Assembly: GCA_037833965.1 (NCBI GenBank)
Contig: AP031355.1
Location: forward strand, 16,083,501-16,147,500
Source: Marchantia polymorpha subsp. ruderalis
Taxonomy: Eukaryota > Streptophyta > Marchantiopsida > Marchantiales > Marchantiaceae
Direction: 5' to 3'
Length of the DNA: 64,000 nt
Position numbers and translations under genes: made by a program. The first letter of the stretch is position 1. Each line of letters opens with the position of its first letter. Shown here piece by piece: positions 33,441 to 47,130 of this stretch. Under the pieces are notes generated by a model. It did no database searches. It had not been told where the DNA came from and saw nothing but the letters and a program-made list of their open reading frames with translations.

Positions 33441-36400
33441 TGTGGTAACCCACTTTTGGTATTTATGCGGAATTTAAACATTTTTGGAAAACTGTACCGC
33501 ATCAGCAGTGTAAATAGCGATCGGTACATTTAAATAGAGTGAAATTGGATGATCTCGTAGAATCTCGTAGAATCCAGGAGTTGGGCGCAATGTCCGGAAC
33601 AGGCGCCGCCCTGAACGAGCGTCTCTGAAGGAGTTCCCCTTCGGCGCAAGGCGCATAATCCGCCTTCGGCGGTATGCCTTTGGTGCTAGAGGAATCCCTC
33701 AGAATCTATGCAATTCCCAAACGCCTTGACTTGATTAGGGTTTCGTTGGAAAGAGCTTGACGCGGTGGTTCTAACGAGCCCAAGAACGCCCGGAACGGAT
33801 CAGGACTCAGGGAGTTGTGACGGTCGAAAGATACGAAGACTTTCGCCTATGCATAGGCGAGGGAAGTTCGCCTACGCATAGGCGAAATGGGTTTGACGTC
33901 GGCGGGGAGTCCGCCGAGAATGCCGCCTACGCATAGGCGTGAGGACTTGCACCTACGCATAGGCGGACGGAAATCGCCTACGCATAGGCACTTCGCCCTC
34001 GGCGAGAAATCCGACTTCGGCCCTAGAAATCCGCCTTCGGGGTTGGAACTTGTATGGCGCCTTCGGCGCCAGCGCATCACGGTTAGGTGAGGACCCAACG
34101 GAGATGCGAATGCGTACGGACCGTACGGACTGTACGGACGTAACGGACGAGTGCGCCTTTGGCTGGTCGGAGACAAGAGCGCCGACGGAGAGGCGAGAGA
34201 GATGGACAGACTGGACGGAGTCCGTTGACCGCAGTCAACGCCTTCGGCGCTGCGCGGACGAGCGTCTTGCGTGCGGAAGGATTTCGCCTACGCATAGGCG
34301 AGCGTCTACGCACAGGCGGATGGAGTTCAACGCCGGCGGAAACTCCGCTGGGAATTCCGCCTACGGAGAAGGGAGTTCGGCTTCGGACATGTGAGCGGAC
34401 GAACGCCTTCGGCGGAGCGGGACCAGCCGAGTTGAAGTACCGATGAGTGTAGCACGTCGGCGAGAAATCCGCCTTCGGCGCTGCGCGACCATGGCCCCGG
34501 CGTAGTACGCTGGCGGAGTTCAAATTGCCAATTTGAGCGTGTGAGTGAAAGCGCGTCGGCGGTGCGTGAAGCCGCGCGTGAGAGAGAAGGCCGTTATACC
34601 TCCGAGCCGGCGTAGCCATCAAGTGATTCGACTTTCACGACCGAGAGCCGACCATGACACCCTGCAAGCGGACAGAGGACACCCCATTCTTGAATTTGCG
34701 ATTTCAATTCCTTGTGCGAGCTGCGCGCGTCCATCTTCTAGCTGAGAGACGTTCTAGACACCACCGCGCAGAGATTTACCCGGTGGCAAAGAGAGAATTG
34801 AGTGCGCGACATTTGGAATTGAGAGAGATTAGAGTTTGCAGAGGAAACAGAACCGTGAGCAAGAGGCTCGGGCATAGCAGAGAGAGAGGTGCGCAATCCA
34901 ATTTCAAGAACGCGATGTCGACATCGGTTAAGCTGCGGATGGTTCCACTCAACCTCCCGCAGAATGGGTTGCGTGCTTTTCAGTACCAGCTGATTGCGAG
35001 GAAACTCGATTTCTTGCTGTGGGGATGGAATTACGTGTGCGGAGACATGGTGCGCAAATGGCTTAGCGAGGAACGGCAACATACGCGCGGATTCCGTCCG
35101 CACGTAGATCGATGGACTGTCCACGATTGGGGACAAGCATTGGGAAGGTGTGCAGGCGAGGACGGGTACCTCCTGTTCGACAGTGAGAGCGTCAAGGTAT
35201 CGAAGGCGGACGAAGCCTCTTTTGTGGAATTGTTCAAGCGGAAGAGGTACTCCAAGAACGGGTACATGACCCGGGACTACAAAGATCGTTTCCGCAGGAC
35301 CGTTGCGATGGCGCTGCTGCAACTCTTGCAGCCGCACCGCACTACGTACATCACGTTGTGGCAGGTGTCCTTCATGGAGCTCACATTGGCCGGAGCTCCA
35401 GTTCACTGGTCGCGTATCTTGCATAGGGTAATGCGACAGCATGCCTTTGAGGAGCGGGGAGCAACGCTCAATCACCTCTTCCCCTTCTTGAAGAACTTTT
35501 ATCGGTCGACGGGTTGCTTAACCGCGGCCGAGCGTGTTCGATTTCCGCCATTGTCAGTCGACCATCCCGGGAGGTATGTGCGGGATAACGAAGTTGACAC
35601 CGACGCGGAGGACTCTCCGACTTCCACTCCACCGGGTCAATAGGATGCGGGGAGTATAGCAGCACGAGTGCCGCGGAAGCGGAGATGGAGAGAGGAACCG
35701 GAGAAGGAGCAACAGCAAGAATCGGCTCCTCTCACCCGGAAGCGGCCACTACACGAGATCTGCAGCCGGCCGAAGCAGAAGGCGCGCAGGCTAATGTTAA
35801 CTGCCAATAGCGCGGAAACGGCGACGATCGCCACAGAGAAGGGATTCCATCCCCGGAGAAGGATGGGACTGTGCGGACGGCCGAGGGGTCAGCAGACCAC
35901 CCTGCGCCCTCGGCGGAGGAGAGACGACCTTCGGGTCAGAAGCAACAACGTGCGGCACGGATGAGTGTGCCGCCTACGCATAGGCGACTACCTGTGGATA
36001 GGCGACCCCTTGCGGACGAAGACTTTCGCCTACGCATAGGCAGAGAAAGTTCGCCTACGCATAGGCAGGACTCACCCCCGGTGCAACGCAGAAAAAGGAA
36101 AGGAGCCGGCGGAAGATCCGCCTTCGGTTCAAGGGCCTTCGGGGCAAGGCCCTTTGGCGGTGAGATCGCCGGGATATGCGCCTTCGGCGCCAGGGCCTTC
36201 GGGCCAGCGAGTTACGAATAGAGAGCCGGCGGGAGCCGCGCCCTCGGCGGGAAATCCGCCGGAAGGTGCGCCTTCGGCGGAAGGGCCTTTGGGTCAAGGG
36301 ACATCGGGCGGGTCGCCTTCGGCGCTGCGCCCTCGGCGGAAGAAGCGCCGGGAATTGCGCCTACGCATAGGCCGGACGCATCCCTGGCGCAGGACCGAAT

Positions 36401-37513
36401 GGTGGAGCGGGACCTAACGGAGGAGCGTATTGACTGTCCGCAGGGTGAAATTCGTGCTCGCGATGCACAATTACACTCCGCGAAGGTACATTCCGCACGA
36501 CCGCCTTCGGCGATAGACGCCGGCGGCGAGGAGGTTACAGTCGCAGCGGGACAGGCGGATGATGTGAATTCGGCACGGCCGCATTCACCCACCGCCTTGG
36601 ACATTTTAGCAGGGAGCAGCGAGGTTGCAGGAGCGCCAGCAGCGGCATAGCACGCAGACATCTCGCAGCCCCGCACAAGCCAATCGCCGACGAATTCAAT
36701 GGCGACAGAAATCCTCAGTTCGGAGGATGACGAAGAAGGAGGATCCACGGAATCAGTGTCGGGATTGGGATCCACCGAGGAGGAGGAGCAGGAAATGGTA
36801 GGCGCGCCAAAGGCGGCACTCTGTGAGCAGGTAGTACCTCTGTTGAGGTACCTGGATCGCAAGGTACAGAAGTACGCGGACCCTCGCCAGCCTGGGTCCT
36901 ACGTCGAGCTAGTGAGGAGGCGAACCCGCACTAAAGTCCACACCAACAAGTTGTTGAGCCGAGTGGACCATGAACTTAAGGATCTGCGGGAGAGGCATGC
37001 GTGCCTGCGGGGTCAGTACAACCTCAATAGGAAGTTGTACAAAGCCTTCGACAAGACGAAGGACAAGAAGCTGGAAGAGTTCGCCAAGGAGAAGGCGAAG
37101 CTCGCAGAGGAGCTAGATTCTAAGCAGGTTCAGAATCGAATTTTGTCAGAGGAGCTCGTGCGACAGACCCGGTTGTTAGAGCAGTGTCAGCTCGCACGAC
37201 AAGCGGATGAGGAATTAATCCGCAGACTGCAATCCGAGTGCGGGGAATTGAGAGCGCATCGTGCGGAGGCCGAATTGCAGTTGGTTGTTGTTGAAGACGA
37301 TCGCCAGCGGGAGGCAGATCGCACGAAGGAAGAGATGGCGAGGTGAGTCACCCATTGTCTCAGGGGCTACGCCCACTGGGAAGTGGCGGCGCAGGAGAAA
37401 CTCACACTGCGCGAGTTAGAGCTTCGTGCAGCGGGGTTGTTGACAGGTGACAGTCGGAGTCGGCGGCGAGTGGCGAAGAAGCTGGACTCTTTTCTGTCGC
37501 GATCGCGGGACAT
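33441..37513 (+). mobile_element. TGT-element copy B, 5' part to coiled coil
   Basis: Starts precisely with TGTGGTAACCCAC at 33441, inside copy A. The 5' leader (33441-34653) is full of palindromes such as CGCCTATGCATAGGCG (33844-33859). A broken ORF follows (34654 on). It stops matching the family at about 37511-37516, in the last part of the coiled-coil region, where unrelated DNA begins. I infer another insertion there, with the rest of B beyond the window, but a deletion end is possible. Confidence 0.8.
34654..37510 (+). pseudogene. Copy B ORF (1,050-residue family protein), broken
   Basis: Homologous to the intact ORF of copy E. It opens at ATG 34654 and runs 329 residues through the conserved N-terminal region (FQFLVRAARVHLL, then RPHVDRWTVHDWGQALGRCA, MRQHAFEERGATLNH and FPPLSVDHPGRYVRD). 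A deletion after STPPGQ brings a TAG at 35641. The Arg/Pro-rich middle lies in shifted frames (35668-36650), rich in CGCCTACGCATAGGCG-type palindromes. The coiled coil is open from 36699 to 37346 (EQVVPLLRYLDRKVQKYADP onward), ending where a CGA codon became TGA. Roughly 50 more codons of homology follow to 37510. The function of the family is unknown. Confidence 0.75.
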
Positions 37514-37941
37514 CATTCCCTGTGTTCAAGAATCCTCGGCAAGTTCTTGAGGCTGTAATCAGTTACGCCAGGAGAAAATAACAAAATGGTGAAGTCATTC
37601 TTCATAAGTGCCTGTGCGCCTGGTGGAAGAAACGACAAAGACGGAGCTCCATATCTACCAAGAGGGTACAATGATTTTGGCGCAGATGATCCTGCTTTCG
37701 AAGGTGAGGAGGAGGAAAGAGTAATCCGAGTTTCATATCCATCGCATTCCGCCGGAATAGAGTAGTACAATGGTGAAGTCTATTCTTCACCAAGCACGGG
37801 CACGGATGAAGAATCAACTTCACCGTTTTCCTACCCTCCCCGGCCGAACACTGCGGATATGAACCTCAGATAACTCTTTCTTCCTCTTCGCCTTTGAATG
37901 AATTCACAGATGCATATCATCTGGGCCAAAATCCTAGAACT
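37514..37941 (+). other. Unrelated insert between copies B and C; coding-like fragment
   Basis: This 0.43-kb segment belongs to neither flanking repeat copy. On the + strand an ATG at 37586 opens a 59-codon frame (MVKSFFISACAPGG, acidic stretch EGEEEER, VSYPSHSAGIE) ending in TAG at 37763-37765. Beyond the TAG the same frame stays open for 36 codons (YNGEVYSSPSTGTDEES, then PPRPNTADMNLR and a stop). It looks like a piece of a real gene or another transposon with one nonsense change. I do not recognise it. Copy C starts inside it at 37942. Confidence 0.4.
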
Positions 37942-40061
37942 TGTAATAACCCACTAAAGGCTAAAACTGCAATATACTGGTAGAAAGGTCGAACCCACAG
38001 GGAGAGAGGAACACACTGGGTACAAAGTGTCACGTGTAACAGACTTTTGAGGAGTTTGAATTCTCAGGCGACTGTCACTCCCAGAAATACTGCAAGTGTC
38101 CACTCGGAGCTCACTCGGAGGTCGCACAGTACAGCGTAACACACACACACACACACCTGAAACCACAGAAACACAACCCAGAGATCCGTTAGGACCTCTA
38201 CTCAAGCTTTCAGGGGGAAAGTCTCTCGCGAGTGCACTCGGCGAAGTTGCGTGTAGTGACTCCCAACTCCGGCTTTTACAACCCTTCCTCTAGTTGTCTA
38301 CTAGTGTAGGGAACCCGGTTTGGACTTCCTACTTCGGATCGAAGTCACTCATACGCGGTGAACAACACTCTCAACTCACAAAACGCGCAGAGAACACAGG
38401 TCTGCACAGAAGGACTCACTGAGAAACATTCCAGTCACAAACCACAACGGTCTATTGAAGAGTTTGAATTCTTAGGCACATGTCATTCCCAGAAATACTA
38501 CATGGGTTACCCTGAAGGCACCTGCTGTAGCGTAACCTGAATTTACAACCAAGGCTTGCACGAAGTATCAAAACTTCACTTTGGCATTAAGGGGAAAAAT
38601 CCCGAAGGAGTACAATCAGAAACAATCACTCAAAGGTGTAAAGGGGAAACTGTTCAAGTATCTAACTCGTCACAGGCTCTGAGCATCGGCAATCACCCGC
38701 AGGTGTAGATCCGAACTACTCAAATCTCTAACCAATGTACTAGCTCTGAACATTCGGCCGAAGGCCTTCAGTTACACAATGCGGATCGCTAAGGTGTAGC
38801 TCCTCTCGCGTGGTGACAGAACTAAGGACACAAACACGCAGAGAAAATGAGTTCCTGATCTGCACTTCCGAAACTGGAAAAAATCCCAAGGCAAGACGCC
38901 TTGAACTACTTTATACCTTCTAAGTCCTAACTAGCACTATACTGCACTACGCTACACGCCGGCACGGAACCACGCTACACTACACTCCGCGGAACCTGTG
39001 CTTCGCCTCCTGCGCGACGGACTGCCGCACACTAACTCTCTACCCTGCCAGTCCTCAGCTCGACTGCGCAGTCCCAATCGCCGCAACACCGCGGAAACCT
39101 CCGTCTCAAGGGTGGCCATGGTGTCCCGCACATTCGATAGAAAGGAGTCCAGCTTCTTCGCTACTCGCCGCCGACTCCGACTGTCACCCGTCAACAACCC
39201 GGCTGCACGAAGCTCTAACTCACGCAGTGTGAGTTTCTCCTGCGCCGCCACTTCCTAGTGGGCGTAACCCTTGAGACAGTGGGCGACTCGCCTTGCCATC
39301 TCTTCCTTCGTGCAATCTGCCTATCGTTTATCAATTACCACCAACTGCGATTCGGCCTCCGCACGCTGTGCTCTCAATTCTCCGCACTCCGACTGCAGCC
39401 TGCGGATTAATTCCTCATCCGCCTGTCGTGCGAGCTGACACTGCTCCAACAACCGCTTCTGTCGCACGAGCTCCTCTGACAGAACCTGATTCTGAGTCTT
39501 CTCAGAAATCAGTGCTTCCGTGGCCTTCACCAGCTCCTTGGTGAGTTCTTCCAGTCTCCCATCCTTCACTTTGTCGTAGTGTGTGTACATTCTCCGATTG
39601 AGATTGGACTGATCCCACAAGCATTCATGCTTCTCTTGCAGTTCCTTAAGTTTCCGGTCCACCCGAGCTAGCAGCTTGCTGGTGTGGACTTTAGTGCGAG
39701 TTCGCCTGCGTACTAACTCGACGTAGGACCCAGGCTGGCGAGGATCCGCGTACTTATCCATCTTGCGATCCAAGTACCTCAACAGAGGTACTACCTGCTC
39801 ACAGAACGCCGCCGCCGGCGCACCAACTATTTCTTTCTCCTCCTCCTCGGTGGATGTCGATCCCGACACTGATTCCGTGGATCCTCCTTCTTCATCATCA
39901 TCCAAAGGGAGGATTTCGGTCGCCATTGATTGCGTTGGCGACTGGCCTGAGTGGGGCTGCGAGTGGTCTGCGTGTTCTGCCGCCGATGGCGCTCCTACAG
40001 CCTCGCTACTCCATGCTAAAATGTCCAAGGCGGTGGGTGAATGCGGCCGTGCCATATCCCC
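37942..40061 (-). mobile_element. TGT-element copy C, left part (3' tail and coiled coil)
   Basis: Minus-strand copy starting at terminus TGTAATAACCCAC (37942). It reads tail (37942-38951), then coiled-coil coding (38952-40061), and is cut at 40061 by copy D. Its continuation is 57936-59835. The five bases TCCCC at 40057-40061 recur at 57936-57940, which is D's target duplication, so the two C parts were once continuous. The tail keeps the TATA-like motif and the hairpin described for copy E. Confidence 0.88.
38952..40061 (-). pseudogene. Copy C ORF, coiled-coil half, with stops
   Basis: C-terminal half of the family protein. The frame 39321-40055 reads SPTALDILAWSSE, an acidic DDDEEGGSTES segment, then EQVVPLLRYLDRKMDKYADP, the long coiled coil and RQADEELIRRLQSECGELRA. 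TAG at 39321-39323 interrupts it. A second TAG (a Trp codon in the other copies) lies near 39257. The last 99 codons (38952-39251) are open and end at RSTGSAECSVAWFRAGV, as in copies D and E. The 5' half of the same ORF lies at 57941-59273 beyond copy D. Confidence 0.8.
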
Positions 40062-41297
40062 TGTGGTACCCCACTTTTGGTATTTTTGAGGAAATTAAAA
40101 CATTTTTGGAAAACTGTACCGCGGCAGCAGTGTAAATAGCCTTCGGTGCATCAAAACAAACTGAAATTAGAAGATCGCAGAGATTCTCGAGAGAACTCAT
40201 AGAATCCAGGAGTTGGGTGCAACGTCGGGGACGGACACCACCCTACATGCGGGCTCTGAAGGAATAACCCCTTCGGCGCAAGGCGCGAAATCCGCCTTCG
40301 GCGCTTCGCCTTCGGCGCTAGAGGAATCCTTCAGAACTTGGTCAATTCCCAAACGCCTCGACTTGATTAGGGTCTTGTTGGAAAGAACTCGACGCGCTGG
40401 TTCTAACGAGCCCAAGAACGCCACGAACGGATGAGGACTCCGGGAGTTATGAAGGTCGCAAGATACTCAGCTTCTTGCCTACGAGTAGGCGAGGAAAGTT
40501 TGTCCTATACGCGGACGAAGGCAGTTCGCCTAGGCGTAGGCGAAATAGGGTTTGACGTCGGCGGGATGTCCGCCGCGAATGTCGCCTACTTGTAGGCGAG
40601 GAAACCTCTGCCCAGGCGGACGAGCGAAGTTCGCCTACGCACAGGCGCTTCGGCGTCGACGGGAAATCCGCCTTCGGCCCTGGAAATGCACCTTCGGGGT
40701 TGGAAATTGTACAAGCAGGATTTCATTTTCTAGTGCGAGCTGCGCGCGTCCACCTGCTAGCTGTTAAACATTCTAGACATCGCCGCGCGGAGGATTACTT
40801 GTTGACTGAGAGAGAATTGACTGCGCGCGATTTGGAATTGAGGGAGATTAGAATTTGCAGAGGGAGCAAGAAGCTCGAGCGGAGCAGAGAGAGAGTTGGT
40901 GAGCAAACTAATTTCAAGAACGCGATGTCAAGACTGAATAGGTTGCGGATGCTGCCGCTCCGGCTTCCACAGAACGGGTTGCGTGCCTTCGAGGAGCGGC
41001 TGATTGCAAGAAAGCTTGATTTCTTGCTGTGGGGATGGAATAACATTTGTGTAGACATGGTGCGCGAATGGCTGGATGCGGAGCGACCACCTACGCGCGG
41101 ATTGCGTCCGCACGTAGATCGGTGGACCGTCCACGATTGAGCGCAGGCATTGGGAAGGTGTGCCGGCACCGACGGGTACCTCCTCTTTGATAGTGAGAGC
41201 GTCAAGGTGACGAAGCAGGACGAGGCGCAATTTGTGGAATTGTTCAAACGGGAGAGGTCTACCAAGAATCGGTACAAGACCCGCGACTACAAAGATC

Positions 41298-42118
41298 TGC
41301 AACCTCCGGGCTGACTCTCACTCAGGTTTACCTCTGATGGCTTTGTGGTAGCGCATCATGGTTCTAGAAGACTAGGATTCATACTCTCACTCATGTCCCA
41401 AACACCTTCTCTCACAAACTCTCATGTATCACTCCAACTCACACACAAACTCTCCTCACATGAACCTCTTCACATAAACGCAAACACACGTCGATACTCC
41501 AAGATACTCAAAAACTTCACTCCTTCATTACTGAAACAAGTCCTCACACATGACTCTCCAAACTTGCTTGAGAGGTGCTACTCTACCTCTCTATTTATAC
41601 TACTTGAGAAGTTACCATAGTAACATGTGGTAATTTCTCCTAACTTACTTTTACCTAGGTAAGTTTGACTAACCCCCTCTACGTGGCAACATGCCATTGG
41701 CCTACCTAAACCTTCTAGAAGCTTCCGGAATCCAAGGTTGAGGTGGCGACATGCCATTGGAAGCTTTTAAACTTCTACAAGCTTCCTAGCCACTAAGTCA
41801 ACATTAGACTTAGTCTAGCCAATCATCTTTCATACATTTAGTCAAACCAATCAAATCCAAGCTTCTAGTCAAATATCTAATCCCTTGGAATCTAGAACTT
41901 TTGTATAAGACAAAATAGAAGTGCTCACTCCATTCTTCTAGAACTCCGCTAATTACTCCGCCAACTATAGACATTGTAGCTAAACTTAGTCATGACTAGA
42001 TAAACTTAGTTATAACTAACTAGTTTAGTCATAACTAGCTAGTCTTAGCTATGCCTTGGCTAATCATCCTTTGACCACTTCTAAGACTTAGTACATATGT
42101 GCAACACCCGGTCTTACA
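41298..42118 (-). repeat. 3' LTR of the Ty3/gypsy element
   Basis: 821 bp; on the element strand it begins TGTAAGACCGG and ends GGTTGCA, the usual TG...CA ends. It lacks the 7-bp ATTCCCT-type insertion found near 49028-49036 of the other LTR and has C instead of A in GTGCAACACCC. Confidence 0.95.
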
Positions 42119-42130
42119 TTTACCCCCGGA
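42119..42130 (-). other. Polypurine tract of the Ty3/gypsy element
   Basis: On the element strand CCGGGGGTAAA directly precedes the 3' LTR, the expected place for plus-strand priming. Confidence 0.6.
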
Positions 42131-42141
42131 CCAAGATTTCA

Positions 42142-45100
42142 CTACGCCCTCGGAGTGAAAGAATCTGATCTTCGATGGAATAACTTCAACTTGTCGTGGT
42201 TGACTCGATCGAAGTGACGTCCTCCTAACTCCTTGATGTCATAAGTGAAATTTCCCCACACCTTCTCAACTATGAAAGGTCCAAAATACTTAGGAAGAAA
42301 CTTTTTCCTAGCTCTCTTGTATCTAATTGCATCAAAGAGCATCACCCAATCACCTTCCTTGAACGGCTTCAAGTTCTGGTTTCCACTTCGTTTGTCGTGA
42401 TACTTCTTCTGCAACTGTTGAGCCCGCTCCACTCGTACCATGGCTAGTGCTCGAGCTTCCTCTAACTCCATCAATTGTTGTTGGCGAGACTTGATGGCTT
42501 CTGCTCCATTTGATTTCTTCAACCTTTGCTGGATTGTTGTGAATGTTGTCAAGTCAAACTGTATGGGAAGTTTTGACTCAACTCCATACACCATCCGAAA
42601 AGGTGAGTATCCGATAGATGTCTTCCATGTTGTGCGATACTCCCATAAGATAGCATGGAGCCTCTTGTCCCAATTGTGTTTACTCCCGTCCATGTCTGCA
42701 TCCTTGGCCAACATCATACACAAAGTGTAGTTGGTCCGCTCCGCCAACCCGTTAGCGTTAGGTTTGTAGGAAGTGGTCACTCGAGCCTTGATGGAGAAGT
42801 GCTCCAACATGGCTTGAATCATACTTCCCACAAATTCTCCTCCTCTATCTGATACTAACTCCAATGGACAACCAAATCGAGTAATGATTCTCTCATACAA
42901 AAATCTACCAACCTCCTTCTCATTAGTAGATTTAAGTGGTCTTGCCTCTACCCACTTCGTAAGATAATCTGTAGCTATCACAATGAACTTATTCCCTCGA
43001 GGAGTAAGATTCAAAGGACCTACAAAATCTATTCCCCACTTTTCAAAAGGACCTAACACTGGTACAGAAATCATAGGAGGGGTTTTCATGGACTTTTTAG
43101 CAAAAGCTTGACACACATCACAACTTTTGCAATATTCCACACAATCCTTAAAAATACCCTTCCAATGATAACCAGCATCAAAAATTTTGAAGGCAGTTAC
43201 CTTCCCCGCAAAATGTCCTCCACATACTGCACCATCATGAAACTCCTTCATGAGTTGTAGTGCCTCTCCCCTCCCAACCGCCCTTCGTAGAAGTCCGTCA
43301 GCTCCTTGATGAAAAAGTACCTTCTCCATGATCATATAAGGTTGACATCTCTTCACTAATGCATTTTTCTCCCTTTGATGCATTCCTTGAGGAAACTCTC
43401 CTCTAGAGATGAAATCCCAAATTTCCTTGTACTCCTCCGGTACTGTTGTCACCGTGTCCATGACTAGCAAGTCCTCATCCGGAAAGGTGTCATCTACTAA
43501 CTGATCTCCTCCATCATCATATGCTCTCGACATCAAATCCGCATTAGCATGCTTCTTTCCAGGTCTATCCTCAATGGTATAATCAAACTCTACTAGTAGT
43601 AACTTCCATCTAGCTATCCTCCCTTCAGCATTAGGCTTGTTGAAAATGTATTTCAAAGCCTTATGATCAGTCACTATAGTGAATCTCCCACCCAACAAAT
43701 AATGTCGAAACTTCTTAAGTGAGAAGATTACAGCTAAGGCCTCTCTCTCCGTCACTTAGTAGTTCTTCTCCGCTTGAACCATTTGTCTACTAGCATAGGC
43801 AATTGGATGATCATGCTTTTCATCATCTAATTGACTCAAGGTGCATCCTACAGCAATATTTGATGCATCTGTGTAGAGAATGAAAGGTTTACCCCAATCC
43901 GGTTTCGCCAAAATTGGAGCCGTCACCAACGCCTTCTTGAGAACTTCGAACGCCGTCTTTGCAGCTTCATCCTTGAAAATGAGTTCGTACTCCACTCCCT
44001 TCTTCATGTAATTCGTCAAGGCATGAGCTTTGTTGGAGAAGGACAAGATGAACCGTCGATAGTACCCCACCATACCAAGGAATTGCCTCAACTTGGTTAA
44101 AGTCGCCGGAAAAGGTAACTCCATGATCCGTGTCACCTTCTCTGGATCCACCGCTATACCATTCTTGGAGATGATATGCCCCAACAATAGGCCTTCCTCA
44201 CATCCAAAAATGCATTTTTCTGGATTGAGTGAAGCCTTAGCTTCCTCCAGCCGTTGAAGTATTTTGATCAAATGATCAAAATGATACGCTTTCCTCCCGT
44301 AAACACAAAAATCATCTATGAAATCCCTTACAAACTTTCCAATGAAAGGTTCAAACACTCTATTCATGAACCTTTGAAAAGTGGCAGGAGCATTACATAG
44401 ACCAAACGGCATCACTCTAAAAGCGAAGGTTCCTCATGGAGTGGTAAAAGTTGTTTTGAGTTGGTCTTCTAAGGCAATTTGGATTTGGTTATAGCCACTA
44501 TAACCATCTCCAAAACTATACCACTCATGGCCAGCAACCTCCTCTAGAATCTCATCTATGAAAGGCAAGGGATAGTAGTCTTTCTTTGTGACAGCATTCA
44601 ACTTTTTGTAATCTACGCACACTCGTAGCTTACCATTCTTCTTCTTCACTATCACAATTGGAGACACCCATTCAGAATTTTCTACCTCGTAGATGAAGCC
44701 AGCCTCCTTGAGCTTGTCGATCTCCTCCTTCACCACAAGAGCCGTAGGTGGATTTATTCGGCGTTGCTTTTGCCGAATAGGACGAGCTTTCTCCTCCAAC
44801 TCGATGCGATGAGTCTCCAACGTCACATGCTTAAGATCCTTGTAACTAAAGGCAAAAACATGAATATATTTGCGAAATATATCCAGAAACTTTGCCTTTT
44901 CCTCCTTGGTAACCTTGGGACCAAACCTGAGAGTGGACAGTCGTCGACACACCTCCTCTTCGCTCATCTCCACTTTGTCAGGATCTTTCTTCACTCCAGG
45001 CCTAGGCAACAACTCCATGGCAGCAATGACTTGTACTTGAACATTATCATCAGAAGAGTACTCCGATGATGTTTCTTGATCAGAAGTTGAGATGTCTGTG

Positions 45101-46908
45101 TCAACTTCTGAAAAGCTACCACTCTCTTCACTCTCAGATTCCCAATACTCGTCAGTTGGTCTATCTGAGTCAGTGGTGGATTCCCCTCCTCTCGTCAAAG
45201 GAACCTTAACTCGATGGTTCTTTGGGCCTATCCTCAAATAGCCCTTGTGCCATCGGTCCGTAGTCCTTACCGCCCTCAACCAAGGACGTCCCAACAGCAA
45301 GTCGTAGCTAGCTTCCTTGAGAATTTGGAAGGAAAGCAAAGTTTGCACTCCCCTCACACAAACCACAACTTTGTCTACCACCCCCAGTGGTCTTACCTTC
45401 TGTTTGTTGGCCATACCAACAATTATGCTAGAAGGTCTAGAAGGTTGCATACCCAACTTCTGCATCAACCTCTCAGACATGGCATTCACAGCCGATCCAC
45501 CATCAACCAACACATCTGATACATCATGTCCATTGATCCTCACTTCGATCTTTGAAGCATGTGTACATACCTCCGAAGCAGCCGCATCCACCACCCCAAC
45601 TCCCACATTGGTCATGTGAGCCTTCCCCTTAGATTTCCGCTTCTTGGTCCTTGTGGAGATAAGACCTCCTCTTAACTCCTTCCGAATGGCTGGATTCAAG
45701 GCAATCAGCTGACCAACTGTTATATTGGCCTTCTGATTTCCTACATCCTCCAGCACGTCATACTTAGCTTGAGAAGATGAAATGGAAAAGTCATCCATGC
45801 CCAACTTCTTCCTTGGTACTCTTGGTTGACTCACTCCACTTGACCGTGTACTTCGACTTGGCGTGTCCTCCATGAAAATCGACTCGTCCGCAAATCGGGC
45901 ACGCTTCTTCTCATGAGCAAGGATATCCACTTTTGATTTTGAGCTCTCCCCTTTCTCAAAAGTGCATTGATGAGGGAATACATCAATGGATGCTACTCCC
46001 TTATCCTTGGCTTGTTGCGTGGCCGGTGCATTGTTGTTGTGCCGAACTCCATCATGTTGTCGAGGGTTAGGACAATTCCTCTGAAAATGAGGACCTCCAC
46101 AAGAAAAGCAAGAAACCGCAAAGTTTCCTGAAGGTGGATTTCCTCTTGGAGGATAATTTCCATACCCCCTAGAGCCTCCTCCTACGTTCTGATTCCTCTT
46201 CTCCCACAACTGTACTACATTGATCTTGAGATCTGCTAGAGTCTCCGTGATAGATTTCAACTCATTTTGAAAATCCACACTAGGATTCGCTATCGTGGAT
46301 GAAGTAGAAGGGTTTGAAACAATGGACCTTCCTACAACCTGTGGAGCTACTTCTCTAGCCACCAAGCTAGAATCATCATCTTCTAAGCTCTCCTCCATTC
46401 TAATAGCAATTCGAATGGCTTCAGCCTTAGAAGAGGGCTTCTCGTATCTCACCTTACTTCGAATCTCAGGTCTCAAACCTCCAACGAAGTTCTTCATGAG
46501 CATCGCCCTTATCCCCACCATTGTAGCATCCACTTCGTCTCCGCCCTTCCTCAACACCACGTGGAATCTAGATTCCAACTTCTCGGTTCTCTCCACATAG
46601 GTCCTCACCTTCTCGTTCTCTCCTTGTTTCAAGAAGGTGACCTCACACATCAACTTTTCATAACTTTCACTGGGAAGAAAGTTTTCGATCAGGTTCTCCG
46701 TTAATGTCTCCCACGTGTCGTCCTCCGAATGCTCCCTCTTGTACTCCTTGTACCACTTGAGAGCAGAATCCTCCAAGAAATCCGGCAAAAGCATAGCCCA
46801 CTCGTCTTTCTTCCTCTCATTGTTTCCTATGCAAGCCCTCTTGAAGTCCCTAACAAAAGCTTCTACATCCTCATTCTCCCTCCCATAAAATACCGGAAGC
46901 TTCCCCAT
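42142..46908 (-). pseudogene. Ty3/gypsy Gag-Pol polyprotein with two in-frame stops
   Basis: One reading frame from ATG 46908 to the stop at 42142, about 1,590 codons, broken only by TGA at 44434-44436 and TAA at 43756-43758. Both lie at positions where relatives have a sense codon (Trp in RT, Ser before TEREALAV). Domains in order: Gag (DFKRACIGNNERKKDEWAM onward), zinc knuckle CFSCGGPHFQRNC (about residue 270, one residue short of CX2CX4HX4C), protease-like VLVDGGSAVNAM (about 470, DGG instead of the usual D-S/T-G), reverse transcriptase from about 705 with catalytic FIDD, RNase H (ILYTDAS, TDHKALKYIF), integrase zinc motif (HX..H, CKSCDVC) and D,D35E core (GIDFVGPL, VSDRGGEF, NGLAERT), then a GPF-type tail. 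No chromodomain is seen. Confidence 0.92.
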
Positions 46909-47130
46909 TTCCAACTAATTTTTTTTTTTTTTTTTATTCTATTGGAAATTTATATGGGGCTTCTTAATACAAAATAAACAACACTAACTCCATCCTTGAG
47001 TAATTCATCAAAGGAAACACAAAAGGAATTGGTTGTTCCAAGATAGCCAAAGCTCTCTCCTCTCCTAGGCATACGATGAGTCTTACCCTCATCATCATCT
47101 TCTCCATCATTCGAATGATGATCTCCATCT

